Source: Mesaphorura yosii
Taxonomy: Eukaryota; Arthropoda; Collembola; Poduromorpha; Tullbergiidae
Assembly: GCA_009869945.1 (NCBI GenBank)
Contig: WIXG01000038.1
Location: 248,001 to 312,000, forward strand
Direction of reading: 5' to 3'
Length of the DNA stretch: 64,000 bases
This document shows positions 50,264 to 62,526 of this stretch, piece by piece (within the stretch, counting starts at the first letter, position 1; the number at the start of each line of letters is the position of its first letter). The translations under genes and the position numbers were made by a program. The notes beneath the pieces were generated by a model. The model had not been told where the DNA came from, did not search any database, and saw only the letters and a program-made list of their open reading frames with translations.

Positions 50264-50269
50264 AATAAA
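50264..50269 (+). terminator. Poly(A) signal of carboxypeptidase gene
   Basis: AATAAA lies 68 nt past the TAA at 50194-50196. Confidence 0.65.
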
Positions 50270-50302
50270 AGAGTTGCACTTAAAATAGTTTCATTTCATG
50301 AG

Positions 50303-50436
50303 TGTCCGCCCGATGGACATGACGAGGAAGGTCACGCGGTTGATCCTGGCGTACAAATGTTTCGGAAATGTCGGAGCAATAGTGCACAAACTGGCTCGAA
50401 TGAAAGGTATCATCACAAATCTCATTGTTCGTGACT
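50303..50436. repeat. Diverged copy of last bestrophin exon segment
   Basis: This aligns in the same orientation with 51289-51434, inside the last bestrophin exon; shared blocks are 'ggacatgacgaggaa', 'ggttgatcctgg' and 'ctcattgttcgtga'. On the minus strand it stays open and reads TNNEICDDTF...SDISETFV.QDQPR, against [10 protein letters not shown]...[13 protein letters not shown] in bestrophin. Confidence 0.8.
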
Positions 50437-50530
50437 GACAATATCGTCATCGTGAATAATTCCCAGCAAAACCATCCGAAAATATGTTCATGCAGCAGAA
50501 GTATGAGTTCATAAGGAAAGTACTTTGTAT
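50436..50530. repeat. Diverged copy of carboxypeptidase 3' end
   Basis: This aligns with 50166-50265, the end of the carboxypeptidase last exon and its 3' UTR, in direct orientation. Shared blocks are 'tatcgtcatcgtg.ataattcccagc', 'aatat.ttgatgcagc' with small changes, and 'tcataaggaaagt' against 'tcatatggaaagt'. It directly abuts the bestrophin-exon copy. Confidence 0.75.
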
Positions 50531-50876
50531 TAAAAAAGACGCTAAATGTTAAATCATACTGAATTAAACTTGGAGTTCGATCATTCCTGAATTTCCTGTG
50601 GGAGCAGTAAAAGCTTTGATAAGGGTGAATGCCACACTTTCTCTTTCGGCACAATACCGGTGTGCCGTGGAATTATCAAGGCTGTTGCAAATATTTGTGT
50701 TTCAGCAAATAAGGGGGCGCCCGAAGTCTGAAGTCCCAATGGAGTCCTTATGTACTCTAACCCGAATCATGGTCAAGTAAAGCACATGCTCCATTACTAA
50801 AAATTCAAATAGATTGTCTGATAGTAGGACTGCGTTCTAGTGAGCATGAAGCGGATTTATGTAATGCATCGGGTTG

Positions 50877-50882
50877 TTTATT
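50877..50882 (-). terminator. Poly(A) signal of bestrophin gene
   Basis: TTTATT on the plus strand (AATAAA on the minus strand) lies 69 nt past the bestrophin stop. Confidence 0.6.
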
Positions 50883-50951
50883 AAAAGATTAAAATGTAGA
50901 ATCACATTAGGACACAAGTTCCCATTCCTTAAAGGCAAACGAGATCCCTGC

Positions 50952-53900
50952 TTAACAGTTACTTTCTTTACTGATATCATTGAGCAAATGTTGTTCCGTG
51001 ATTGATTCGTCCTTGTCACTGCCACCGAATCCAAGAGTCTTGGCCACTCTCGTTCCAATCCCGTCTTTTGATTTCTTCCCCAACGATTCTTCTGGAGTGT
51101 CATCTGAGTCTGATTGGTTTAGGAGAAAAGCAGAATGTTCCCCCGTTTCTCTGTTTGCCGAGCTCTCAGCTAAAATTGTCTGAAAAGGGAAACTATCAGA
51201 CACAGAAGCGTCTGACGGGCTCAGGTCAAAAAGCAGGCTTAGCGACGAGGAAGTCGGAAAACTTATTTTTACTGGCAATGATCTGTCAGGCAGCACAGCT
51301 GGACATGACGAGGAAAGCTGGGCGCTTCCACGTGGTTGATCCTGGAGCACAAGTGTGTCGGAGTCGTCGGAGAAAGAGCGCACAATCTGTTTCGGCTGAA
51401 AGCTATCATCGCTCTTCTCATTGTTCGTGATTGGGCCTCCACCGAAAATGTCCTGAACGGTTGGTTTTTTCTTCTCCCCACGCGTGGAGACAATCGTTGT
51501 CATATTCTCATCCAGTTCAGGGATCACATCATCCAGAATATTCCTGTTCACGTTGATAACGCTCCCGTACACGTCTCCCGTGCGTCCTGAGGAAGGAAAC
51601 ATTTGAAATCAATAGCCTGACCTTCGCACAAAAGATGAGACTATTAAATCCATCCTTAGCATAATGGCTGATTGGATTGGCTGCCTTGTTCACGGACAAT
51701 ACCTACTTAATATATAATAATACTCAAAGTTAAGTTGCTGTCGAACTTTCACCATACATCATTTTGATTTTCAAAGTTCAAGGAGACGAATTAGCGAAAT
51801 GCGAATGCAATTGCTCGATGTCGCGAGTCTGTTTAGCAGCTTTGCGGATTACTTATTGCCAGAATTCGAATTAAATCTACTTTGAGTTCAAAGTCACAAC
51901 AAGACTAATTCGAATAATGCTGAACCCACAAAGCAACAGATACAAAGCGAACAGGAAAAGTCACGACCACTGACTGTCTGCTTCTCTAAGCACATTAAAA
52001 GCAAGTATTATAATAAATATATTTTGCGAGCTTTGAGTTTTGCATTACTTAAATTGCAGACCTTCAAAGAAAAATGAGTCGTCTTTGTGGCAAAAAGTGA
52101 AGGCGAAATTTTCCGGGAATTATTTAATCCAAGAGAATATTCCACGCTCGTGTTACCAAAGCTTTCGATTAAATAACATTTCTTGGAATTTCACGCTCCC
52201 ATAAAACCGACTGCTTAAATCTGAGCCGCGTGACGCCTGCAGTGAACGCAGCAAGATTCAAAATAGTTTGTCCTCAAAGAATACATACGACAAATTATGC
52301 GACGATTTTAGTTGCAGTATTTACATTTTAAGGATTTTTGCATACCCTTACACTTTAAATATGCGTGTGTTCGTATCTCTGTGTGTCCAAATTCGTCAAA
52401 CGAGGACAAGACACCAAATCTTAATTTAGGCAAGTCAAGGTTGTCATTTGCATAATTTATATTCAGTGATTCGACCGAAAAGCTAATTAACACGATCTGA
52501 TCGGAAAGTCAAACAAAACAAGAAATCATGGTTGCTAATTTCCGTTTCCCGGTTTAAAAGCTGGCTGGTCGTATAACATTTTGGAAAGAAATGTCGTAAA
52601 TGAAAACTGAAAACCAAATTCTAAGAAATAGAAATGCAAATATAAGAAGCCCCTGAATCCTGAAGAATTTCAATTTGAAATTATGCTGCGCTATTTCTTG
52701 AGAAAAACTTTTATTTGCGTCTATGAAAATTTCCAAGAAACCTTCGTCTTAAAGCGTCAGACAAGTTTTGATTACTTTGGTGCTGGGCATGACGTTTAAC
52801 CAGAAGGAAGGCATTTGAGGCTGAGATTCAGTTTTAGGGCACTTCATTATTTTGCCACAGTCATGAAGGCTTTGAAGATGTAAGGAACTTTTTGACTGAC
52901 TTGTTGAAGCCCAGTGGTTGAACGCACTTTATTTCCCGGAAATATTTTAAAACAAAGTTCCAAGATGCCAGGTTGTGGTCGAGACTGCCATTGAACTTCC
53001 TCGTATCCCGGGCTTAAACCTGATTAACTTCTCCTTGTGAGGACAATCGAGAGAAACTTATGAATGAAGCATTCTCACCGAATTCTTGAGTCTGAGCTCG
53101 GTCTGCTTGCTAAAGCGAAACTTCTAGCACATGCTCTACATTCATTCTTCACTTTGTTCATGAACGTGAAAATGAAATTGGAACATTTGCCTCAGTGGTT
53201 TTTATCTACCAAGTTAAATATATGGAAAACCGAAACAGAACGCAGACCGCGTAAGGAAAGTGAATAACGAATTGAAATAGAGTAAATCGAACAATGATCT
53301 AATATATAAACATTCTTTTCAAGAATGTAGCCAAGCCAAACAAAGCTAACAGATGAGGATTCTGCCAGAATTTGCAATACAGGCCAGATCAGGTCAAGCA
53401 AACGCTGTGTATCTGATTCCAGTGAAAGGCTACATTGCATTGCATTGCAAGACGATCAATTAATGACACTTTCATTTCTCACACGAGTGCCGTTGATGCT
53501 GTGCGGGAAGGAAATTCAGGAATCCAAATATAAATAAGAATACAAATACCACAGGAATGGTGATCTCGTGACTTTGGCTTGCGAATCAGTTCATACAGCA
53601 CAATGAGCACGGGCAATTCCCTAACAAACGAACTTGCGTCAGGAAGGTTTGCTTCAGACCGCCCAACTTATCAATGTCACTGTAAATACGAGCGGCTGGA
53701 ATCTGCTCGTGCACGCAAACGAAGGAAATTGATAAGTACGAATAAAAGATACGAGAAATGGAGTCAAGTCAAGTCAGGTCCGAGGAGCATCTCGCCGACT
53801 CACCGTCTACGCTGAGGCAGCTGCCGCCGGTCTGCTCCGTGCCCCGTGAAAACATCCTCTTGAGCGCTGAACTGATGGAACTCGCCCGACTCATCTTGCC

Positions 53901-56900
53901 ACTCGCGCTCTCGGCCAGCGTGCTCTGACTCGCGTTCGATTTCACACTCGCATTTCTCTCACGTGAAATGGACCCACTTCCTCTTGATTTGGACGGACTT
54001 CTTGAAGGCGGCTTCCCAATTTCCTGTGTGGAATAAAGAGCACGTGTTTAAATGAGAATAAAAGATTGCGGTAGTATTTTATTGCCCTCCCAGTTCACAA
54101 TTCAAGCACGAAAGTTATCTGCTCTAAATTCATATTTCTAATCAAAGTGCACGGAAAGGAAGATTAAATTAACAATTCTAATGCGCCATTACTCGACGGA
54201 ATCAAGGTTTCCATATCGAGACCTTATTGGCAAGCAGTGTTTCTGCACGTCATCCAATTACTTTCATGCAGAAATCTCATGCATGGTAAAATATTACACA
54301 CGAAAGAAGAAAAAGTTTAAGGAGAAATTTGTAGTCTGTGAAAGTTTATTGCGTATGTAAAACTATGCAAATTATACATGGAAGCGATGCCTTTTGCCAC
54401 GCCACACACTGTAATCTGCAAACAGACACAGATTGACTTAGGGAGCCATGCTACTTGAGTTTTTGCGCTAAGAGTGCGACAGAGCATATAACACCGATTT
54501 TTAGCATGCTGAAAACTGGAAGGCAGATGACTATGGAGCACAATCGGCGAGAGCGGGAGCGCAATCCGAATCACATTTCTATTTATTGCATTGCAGTGCA
54601 GTGTAGATATTCTGGAGAAGTCGAGTTCGGAGAAGGAAAGTCATTAATGAAAGTGTTGCGCCAACAACATAATAAAGTGCTTTCACCCTGAACTTTTTCT
54701 TTTGTGTTGTCGGAGTCTGACATTTGAATAATGAATGCATTTGCAAAGAATTCCCTTCCCGTGTTCTATATTTTGTGAGTAGTTGTGTTTTTGTTTGAGT
54801 TACAGAACGTGCAGGCATTCAATCTTGCAACTGGCAAGACCATTTACATAAAACTTGACACAACATTCGCATGCGGGCCAAGAAGTGCACCTCAATCTAA
54901 GCGGTGATCAGACTCACTTGTGATCCATGTCCGTCTAGCCTCGTCACGCAAGGTTTCATATAAATTACCTAGGAAAAGTTGTCCGAGTCAATTAGTGTCT
55001 GACCCAGAGAGAGATAAAACTGAGAGATTACGCGGACCGACAACAAAGTAGACGAACGCTATTTTTGTGTTTAAATTTCAAAGCAAGTTCCCCTCAGAAT
55101 TGCCCTTTCAATTTATTTTCTATTTAGACACCGCGAAAGAGCCTACTGAAACTTAAAAATCTTGCTCGTGGTGGAGTTCAGAGAGAAAGTTGGAATTGGA
55201 AATAAAAAAGAAACCATCTTCACCGTGTCGTCATAAGAATTACATCAGGGAATAATTACGCCGGGAAAGGCCGCCCAACTAAATTTAAAAGCCTTTCTTT
55301 CGCTCACAGAGAGAGAAAGTTGCAGTGAGTCGCATTCAAAGTGCAGAAAGTAAAATACCCCAGAATCAGACATTTCATCCAATTTGAGTGATGACGGTGC
55401 AATAATTTCGGCATCATTCTTCGAGACTTGGATCTTGGCCGTGGAGTGAGTCGGAGGTTTATCTCTGTACTGTTCTGAGCCGATTGTATACGGAAGTTCC
55501 TGCGGGAACACTTCGTCCCAATATTGGTCCTTCAGCAGCTCCGGATGCTCGTGATGCATCTCGTCCACAATCAAGTACGATACCTGGAATATAATAACAT
55601 GACGGCATACGGCATATTACAATAATTTCATGTTTCATGTTACGAAATAAGAACGCGTGGATTGTAGATAATCTCCAGCATATATCTGAAGCTGTACTCG
55701 GGAGCCGTTCTTGAATAATAGCAATGACCCGACCGGCCTTGAATCGAATGTTTGCAATTCAATGCCCTCAAACCATGTGAATGCGTCAAATATTCACAAC
55801 CAACATGGAAACCTGATGCTCAAATTTTACATTCCAGACGGGAAAACATTAATTAAACATGATGCAGGTTTGAGGTTTTGGTTTTCCAAGTTCTGTTTTG
55901 GATTTAATATGTATATAATTACTCGTGTATGTAAATAAGAGCAAAAAGGAATGAAAATGACTTCGTTTAAAGAGAAAACTTTCGTCTGTCTGCTCGAATA
56001 ATTACATTCATGAATAAGAATTCTACTTGCTACACTGCGCCAATAGCACGTTGTTACGCTGTAATTTAAAGGCGCAGCCAACTTTCTCCGGATTCAGTCG
56101 CTCAAAGAATGGTGTCAACTTAATTTACGAAAACACGAGTCACTCGTGTTGCTAAAAAATCAAATAAGACAAAGCTTGGACCTGCCTGCGCGCTGTGCCT
56201 GTGCCCAAGACACGCAGAGTCAGAACGAGCACGAACTCACTAACACTCGAACCGGGAAGACCTCGGGAGACGAGTTGTAACTTGTAACCAACGCAAAACT
56301 TTTTCAATATTTGTTTAATGTGAAAGTAGAAGGAACAGTTGCTTAAAAGCTGGTGAGCAGTGAAGAAAAACGAAAACGAAGAGAGAGTCCGCTGAGTTTG
56401 CGATTCGTCCTTGGAGAATTCAGCTATTCTCCTTTTCTTGTTTCCAATTGCATTCAACGAATGTCAACGTCATGCCAACCGTCATTAGCCGAAAAGTACT
56501 ACCGGCCTTTGACGAAAGACACGTGGTTAATTTGAGAGAAGAGCGCTTTGTAATTTGCGCATGTATCGCATGCTTTTTATGTCTGAAGTCTCCAGAAGTT
56601 CCCGGCCATTTACACATTCTTTGAGAGCTGAACACTTTTTAAGAACTTTCAAACTGTGGGTGCTGAACTTGGACGTATTTCGATGAATCGTTGACGCAAG
56701 TCGTCGTCAGTCCAACTTTTAAAGGGAAGCAGAAGCAGCTTACCTGCAAATTTCTGTCTACTATCCAATTGAGTTCAAAGTCATCATCGTCATCACCAAA
56801 CGGATTCAGGAGCGATTCTGCAACCTTTAGCCATCCCATGTAGAAGAAAAACTATCAAAAAGAAGAGCCGACACTAAAATTAAACTCGTAATTACTGCGC

Positions 56901-59900
56901 GTGTAATTAATTAGTGAAAGTAAAGTCTGAGCCAGTGTGTGTAAAAAGGCTCGGTTCATTGCAGCAGAATCTCAAGCATCGAAACACGTGCCACCAAATT
57001 TACGAGTTACGTTCTTTCAGCTCAGATTAAGGATGATTAAAGCTATTAAAAGGCAACAGGCACTTCGGGTGACCATAAAACCCTACTTCAAGAATCTGTT
57101 ACGACTTCATAGTTTCATAATAAAAGGAAGTCTGTTCTGCTCTGCTTTTTGTGAGAAAGAAAAATTCTAATTTTTAACCATCCTGTACCCAGACGGGGCT
57201 AGGCTCCTTCCTGAGAAATTTTGCTGGTAGTTTTCGGCCAAAGCCCAAAACAATTTGGGCTTTAGAGGAGTTCACCGGAAAGGTAAATTGAGTCACCTTA
57301 TCTCGAGCACGTATAGGAAAAAGGTGGTTAAACCTTGTATGAAATTTTAATACACGTAAGTATTTCTGAGTCCCTGTGCGTCTCTCTTCTCCATCACAAT
57401 GTAGTGCAATGTTTGTTGAGTTGAGCGTATATTTTTGAACGAGCCATACGCTGAACTTGACAACTCAGTCGCTTTCGACAGTGCGGAGCGAGCGGGACAA
57501 GTGCCTGGGATGGGATTTCGAAAGTCATTTGTACTAAGTGCAGAAGATCGATAAGTTTAGAAGAGCACTCAGGTGAAATTGAATGAGACACTATCTATAA
57601 ATGGAATCTGTGTACGGATCATTCGGTCACGTTAAAGAATTGGGATTAATCTAATTTCTTGTGAGGATCTTCCTCATACGCAGGAAGAAATTCAGGAAAT
57701 GTACGCGGGGTTACTGCGAGCAAATAGAATATAGAAGAAATACCCACTTGTAATGTTGTAAAAATTGGAAAAACCAAATCCAGGTCTGGAACTTTATTCT
57801 TCGCCACGGCGTTCGGATGAGCCGGGCTCAGCCACTGCCTCCCCATCACGCATGAAAGAAAATAAGAATAAACGGCCAGTGTTACAACCTGAAATCAAAT
57901 CAAACTGTAAACTTTAAAATAGACAACAGCCTTCGTACTTGTTCCGGAAATTGGAGAAATGCGTACCAATATTAAAGCAGGACGTACACATACACAGATT
58001 TGCAGTACAGACGGATTTACGCACGAATAATTGTTATTGTTTACTCAAGGAAAATGCGTTATCATTGATTGTGCGATCTCAACGGAGGTATAACGCACTT
58101 GTCAATAAATCCGCAGAAATTGAAAACTTGAACGCGTAAACAAGTTTTAAATTCTGCCTTTGGCACGTTCAACTTTAATGGAAACAAGCAAACGCAATCT
58201 GAGGGTTCGCAATTACTCAAACAAATTCCGAAAGTATTTACTATTTACAGAGCTCGAGGAGTACGTTGAAAAGATTACTGGGTTAGTCACCTGGGTGTAA
58301 ACGAGGGGAACGCTGATCCAGTCATAGCTGATGAGTAGACCGCAGCTGCCCCGAAATTTGTTCAGTTCGTCCAGCAGTGTCTTAACCGCAAAGTCGTCCC
58401 GAATCTTGCCCTCTTTCCGTGCGCGTGTCACAATGGAGGCTGCCCAGATGATTGGGAGCCATGTCTTTGAGTATCCGGGAACAGATTTGTTCAGAGTTTC
58501 AATCACCTTCTTCTCGTTTTCAAGCAGCAGACCTGTTTCGCATTCGTAAACAATTGAGCATGAGAGATGAGCGAAATACATATTAAAAGGTGTTGGAAAA
58601 CACTTCTCATGTACGAACGTAAACATGTTTGCTCAAATTACAATTTGTGAAGCTCAAATAAATAGCAGATCGATAAAAATTCCAATCACCCGCTAAGAGC
58701 ATAGCTTTTATGCGCTTTTACCTGCTTCAATGAGATGATCCAAAGTTGAAAATCTCTTCTTCACACGAGCACTGATGAGAGTGAAGCACATGGTGAGTGA
58801 AAGACAACAGTAGCGCATGATGGTTCTTCGCATGAGTCTACTTTTCTCTTCCTGAAATTCCAAAGTATCCAAGGGCTGAGCACAAATCCAGCAGAAGCAA
58901 ATGTCACGTCAGTGTGTAGCTCAACGATGCAGAAGAATTAAGCGAGTCTGCCGTTAATTTACTTGATCAAAAGAACAAAGAGAAATCGATTCCAGGAATC
59001 TCGCATTTTGATAATGCCAGACTCGGTCGTGGAATTGAAGAATCATTTTGTGGTTATTTAGGGCCTCTTTTTGTTCAGAATTCAGACCACACGTCTTTTT
59101 AAGCGTGCTTACTGATTTCGCTGGAAGCCGGGCAAATGGTTGGCTCAATTCATGAGAAAACACGGTTTTAAACGGGTTCCATTGAGCAGCTGACTAGCAC
59201 TGTTAATTATTCAGCTTGCCTAGCCGAATCACGTAGCCGTAGCTGGGCTGCTCATTTCCTTCTGCTCGTGCTTACCTGCCCGTGGATGCTGGCACTGACA
59301 AAGACGGCGACGGGGTCTGGCCATGGAATTGCTTTGTATTGATCCCACCAGCGGCCGACCACAATCGAGACGTAAAAGCCCAAGACAAATGACACTGGAA
59401 TCAATGTGCCATAGTTCTCGCAGTAGGTCGAGATTTGTTCAAACAGCCTGTGCAAAAAATATAATGCCACATAATCAAGAAAAATTTCCTTCACATGCGG
59501 CACATCGCACAAGAAATGTCGGCAGGTATGCTCGGCTTCCCGCCTCACGCTCACACAAAAGGGATGCTTCGCATGAAAGCATAAAAGACTTTTCAGGGAC
59601 GAGAACGAATGTCGTTGGATTTGCTTTCTCCTGTCCTGATGTCAGGAAGGAACTCGTAGAATGTGTCAAGGAGTGTAATTTAGGGCGACAAATGTATCAA
59701 TTCAATATTGTGGAGGCTAGAAAAATATGTTCTGGTCGCATCGATGAAAAGAACTCAGTGCGCTTCTTCTTCAGTGTCATGGTGTACAGCATCACAGCAG
59801 CTCGAAGATTCAATCCAAATTACACAACAGACCTGGCAGCGTCACGCGTATGCCTGTTTTGACTGTATACAAACAATAAGGCGTAACAGCAGTTGACAGA

Positions 59901-61330
59901 AACGTAGAATTTCATAATATTGCTGCCCCACTTCTCATTTTGTCTGCTGGCACTGCGATCTATGTGATGCATGCTGGGACAGACGTCTTGCGATCTAAGC
60001 GTGCAGACTTCCCGACCTTCACTGACTGAAACGAAGTTATCATTGCCATTGCCACCACCCTTTGCTTTTGCCTTTGCGGGCTTTACCCTTCGCAAACATA
60101 TGGCGTACGATGTTTTCCGAATTTTTCAATGAATCGCTGAAAATTGAGTTTGTCACCCACGGCGTGGCTCGACACAGAAAGATGAGAAGGCAAAGGATTG
60201 ACTTACTTTTGCTGTGACGGAGTCAGGAAGAAGCGGTACAGCGCGCTGAGAGCGAAGTATGTTCCGAGAAAGAGAAACAAGTCGGGCCACATCAGCTTGT
60301 AAATACTTCCTTTCCATCTGAAATCAATCAGAAAATATTAGATTAGAAACGTCTCGTATTTAAACTGCATTAAAACCGGCGACACGGCCTCATCATTTCG
60401 TTTCTGGTTTTCCCGTTCCTTGGACATTTTTGAAGTTTTGTGACGTCCTTCGAATTATACATTTGCTGGGTGAGCTTCATTTTTCCGGCAAAAATCAAAT
60501 TCAGGCTCATTCAGGCTCAGATTTGGTTAGGTTAGGTTAGCAAATGCATGCGAGCCTGAGCCTGAATGAGCCTGAGCCTGACCCCAACAAGCAAATGTGT
60601 GCGAGCCTGAGCCCGAGCCTGAATTTGATGTTTGCCGGAAAAATGCAACTCACCCCATTTGCTTACCGAAAATTGGCAGTCTGACCTTCACTTTGCGTTA
60701 TGTGAGTAAAGTTCATTCAAATGTTGTCTTTCAGCGTTAATACTGCCAATACTCGCTGTTTTCGCATGAATGCCATAAAAAGTGTAGCATTTCACAAATG
60801 TAATCATGCGCAGTGTAAGAAAACAAAAGGTTTTCGGTCCGGATTTCAAGTAGCAACAACTTCTGTAAATTGAACGTACCCGAAAATCAGTATAATAAAA
60901 TTGTTAGCACAAGTCCTAGTCTTGATGCTAGAATTTTCAACTTTTTTCTTTCAATCACCTTTGAAAAGGTCGATGAGTGGGTTGTATTTACTTTTAAGAG
61001 CATTAGAGTGGAGAAAAGAATGACTTTTTAATGAAGTCGATGGTAGAAGAAGTAACAAACACGAAAGTGAAGAACGATCGTAGACTCTCGTACGAAATTA
61101 TAAGCGCATGACTTGATTAATGGGCAGAGGGGCAGGGAGCTGATGAATTAATGACTTTTGGTTAAACGAATTGTGGAGTGTCATCAAGCTAGTATTTCTA
61201 AAGACTTTGAACTGCAGAAAGTAGGAAAAATCCTTTTCGTCGAGATCAAAACAACTTACCGAAACAAAAGCTTCACGAAACAGCCGAAGCCCTTGCAGGT
61301 CGCGACCTCGGCCGTGTAGGTCACCGTCAT
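50952..61330 (-). CDS. Bestrophin, calcium-activated chloride channel
   Basis: Bestrophins form pentameric plasma-membrane anion channels opened by calcium. Ten exons, 5' to 3' (61260-61330, 60207-60317, 59276-59447, 58722-58851, 58291-58532, 57748-57888, 56744-56851, 55359-55583, 53804-54023, 50952-51586), join in phase to 684 residues. The start [10 protein letters not shown] is typical. The neck gate is kept: Ile77, Phe81 and Phe85 in [11 protein letters not shown]. So are [21 protein letters not shown], and the calcium clasp [12 protein letters not shown] at 307-318 (Asp309-Asp313). [15 protein letters not shown] ends the conserved core. The tail (about 370-684) is Ser-rich and low in conservation, as in relatives. 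Intron 1 carries a short inverted-repeat element. The intron between the last two exons is about 2.2 kb, and 52 to 53.8 kb holds no other gene. The gene is convergent with the carboxypeptidase. The core call is very firm; tail exon borders are less so. Confidence 0.93.
60460..60663. mobile_element. Non-autonomous inverted-repeat transposon (MITE), 188 bp, with 8-bp TSD
   Basis: The element spans 60468-60655. Its termini are inverted repeats of about 41 bp, starting GGGTGAG and running through TTTTTCCGGCAAA to AAATTCAGGCTC, with three mismatches between arms. Both sides are flanked by the identical octamer CATTTGCT (60460-60467 and 60656-60663), a perfect target-site duplication. The interior has direct repeats built on GAGCCTGAGCC and three TTAGG-like units, and no coding capacity. 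An 8-bp duplication fits hAT and P/Merlin-type DNA transposons; I cannot choose the family from the termini. It sits in intron 1 of the bestrophin gene. Confidence 0.9.
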
Positions 61331-62352
61331 TTTAATCACCGTCACGGCAGTTGTTGGAAGAGATCAGATCAAGGCACTGATCCCGTTGCGTTGCCCGGAC
61401 AAGTAAATCCTATATTCAATCAAATTGAGAGCAAGCATTAAACGCCCTTCGAGCTGCTTTACTTTTTGTCGTCATTTGCTATTTGAGAAGGTCATATATT
61501 TGAACCGTAATCGTAATTTGTAAGGCCAGATTTAGCGAATAGAGAATTACATGGAAACCAGTTCCGTTTAATATTAAACCGCTATCACTGCATTGAACGG
61601 CTTGAGCCAATATTTGCTCAAATATTAGACTGGCCGCGAGTGCAGCCGACCTTCACACTTTCTTGCTGGGAATCCGTGGATCAACGTCTCCAAATGATTA
61701 ACTTCAAAGTTCGTTCTAATGTGTAGTAACTTCCAGAATTGCATGATCACGTTTCATCTGCCCTGCACGAAGCTGTGCTGCGAAACTAGTCGGGATTACT
61801 TTCGGAGCTATTTTTACTCCCGAACTGCACGATAAGACAAGCGAATGGTGAACTACATAGCGCGTGCAAATTTTACGACAGCATGCGTGCATACTTTTCT
61901 GTAAATTTTGAATGCGAAATGTGAATCATGCCGTCGCATTTATTGTCCTTCTCGCGTCGATATCTTCACAGATATCAAAGATCGCGACTGAACCTTTTAA
62001 GCGTGGACACGAACCGACATTTCATTCGTTCGATTCGCCTTGTAACCACTTTCAATCGCGGAAAAATATAATTGGAATATGCCAAAATCCAGTAATTTGA
62101 CGCAATCTTTGTACCTTGGAGCCAGAATCAATGCGACAAAGGCCTTCCATCTCCAAAATGTTCAATTCATTCCTTTGTTTTCTTTCATACATAACTTAAT
62201 GAAATTTAGTTTTTATACCAGCTTAAGTTGGCCAATCTTCCATTGCACTTCAATCACATTTGCGACCAAAAATTTGGAAAATGCTTTCTACCGTTGCAGA
62301 TGTCAAACTCCTCCGGCCTGTTTTCTTACAGGCTTCACCAAATTAAAGGCAT
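61331..62352. other. Upstream region of bestrophin; no supported gene
   Basis: This holds the presumed 5' UTR and promoter of the minus-strand bestrophin gene; no TATA box is evident. On the plus strand an ATG at 61912 opens a 62-codon frame whose first 20 residues (MRNVNHAVAFIVLLASISSQ) resemble a signal peptide, but the rest has no motif or splice support. Confidence 0.4.
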
Positions 62353-62526
62353 ATGCCAATTAAATGGCAAATGAAAGAGCAGAAGCTTGCTTTGAGAAAT
62401 GAAAATATTGACACAATTGTCACAAATGTGGGCTGTGCTCTGGTCATTACTGACAAGGAAAGGAATTGCTTGGAAATCCTACACTCTAATGGATTCGGAG
62501 AAATTGGCAAATTGGTCACAAGTTAA
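62353..62526 (+). pseudogene. Orphan fragment like the C-terminus of AIR synthetase (PurM/GART)
   Basis: AIR synthetase makes aminoimidazole ribonucleotide in purine synthesis; in animals it is the middle domain of GART. A 57-codon frame starting MPIKWQMKEQ resembles the end of that domain: a Pro-x-x-x-Trp-x-x-x-Glu start, an Asn-x-Gly followed by a hydrophobic strand (TNVGCALVITDKE), then a helix and GFGEIGKLV, which fits the family's final Ile-Gly-x-Val/Leu-Val strand. The usual Phe before Asn is Thr and the Gly-x-Gly motif is shortened. I found no other part of the enzyme nearby and no clear splice sites, so I call it a decayed fragment or stray exon. The resemblance is judged by eye and may be chance. 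Confidence 0.3.

Noticed and set aside
59323-59862. 179-codon plus-strand open frame
   Set aside because: It is the reverse strand of bestrophin exon 3 and the adjoining intron; it has no motif of its own.
60535-60552. TTAGG telomere-like repeat
   Set aside because: Only about three units inside a MITE; far too short to be an interstitial telomere array.
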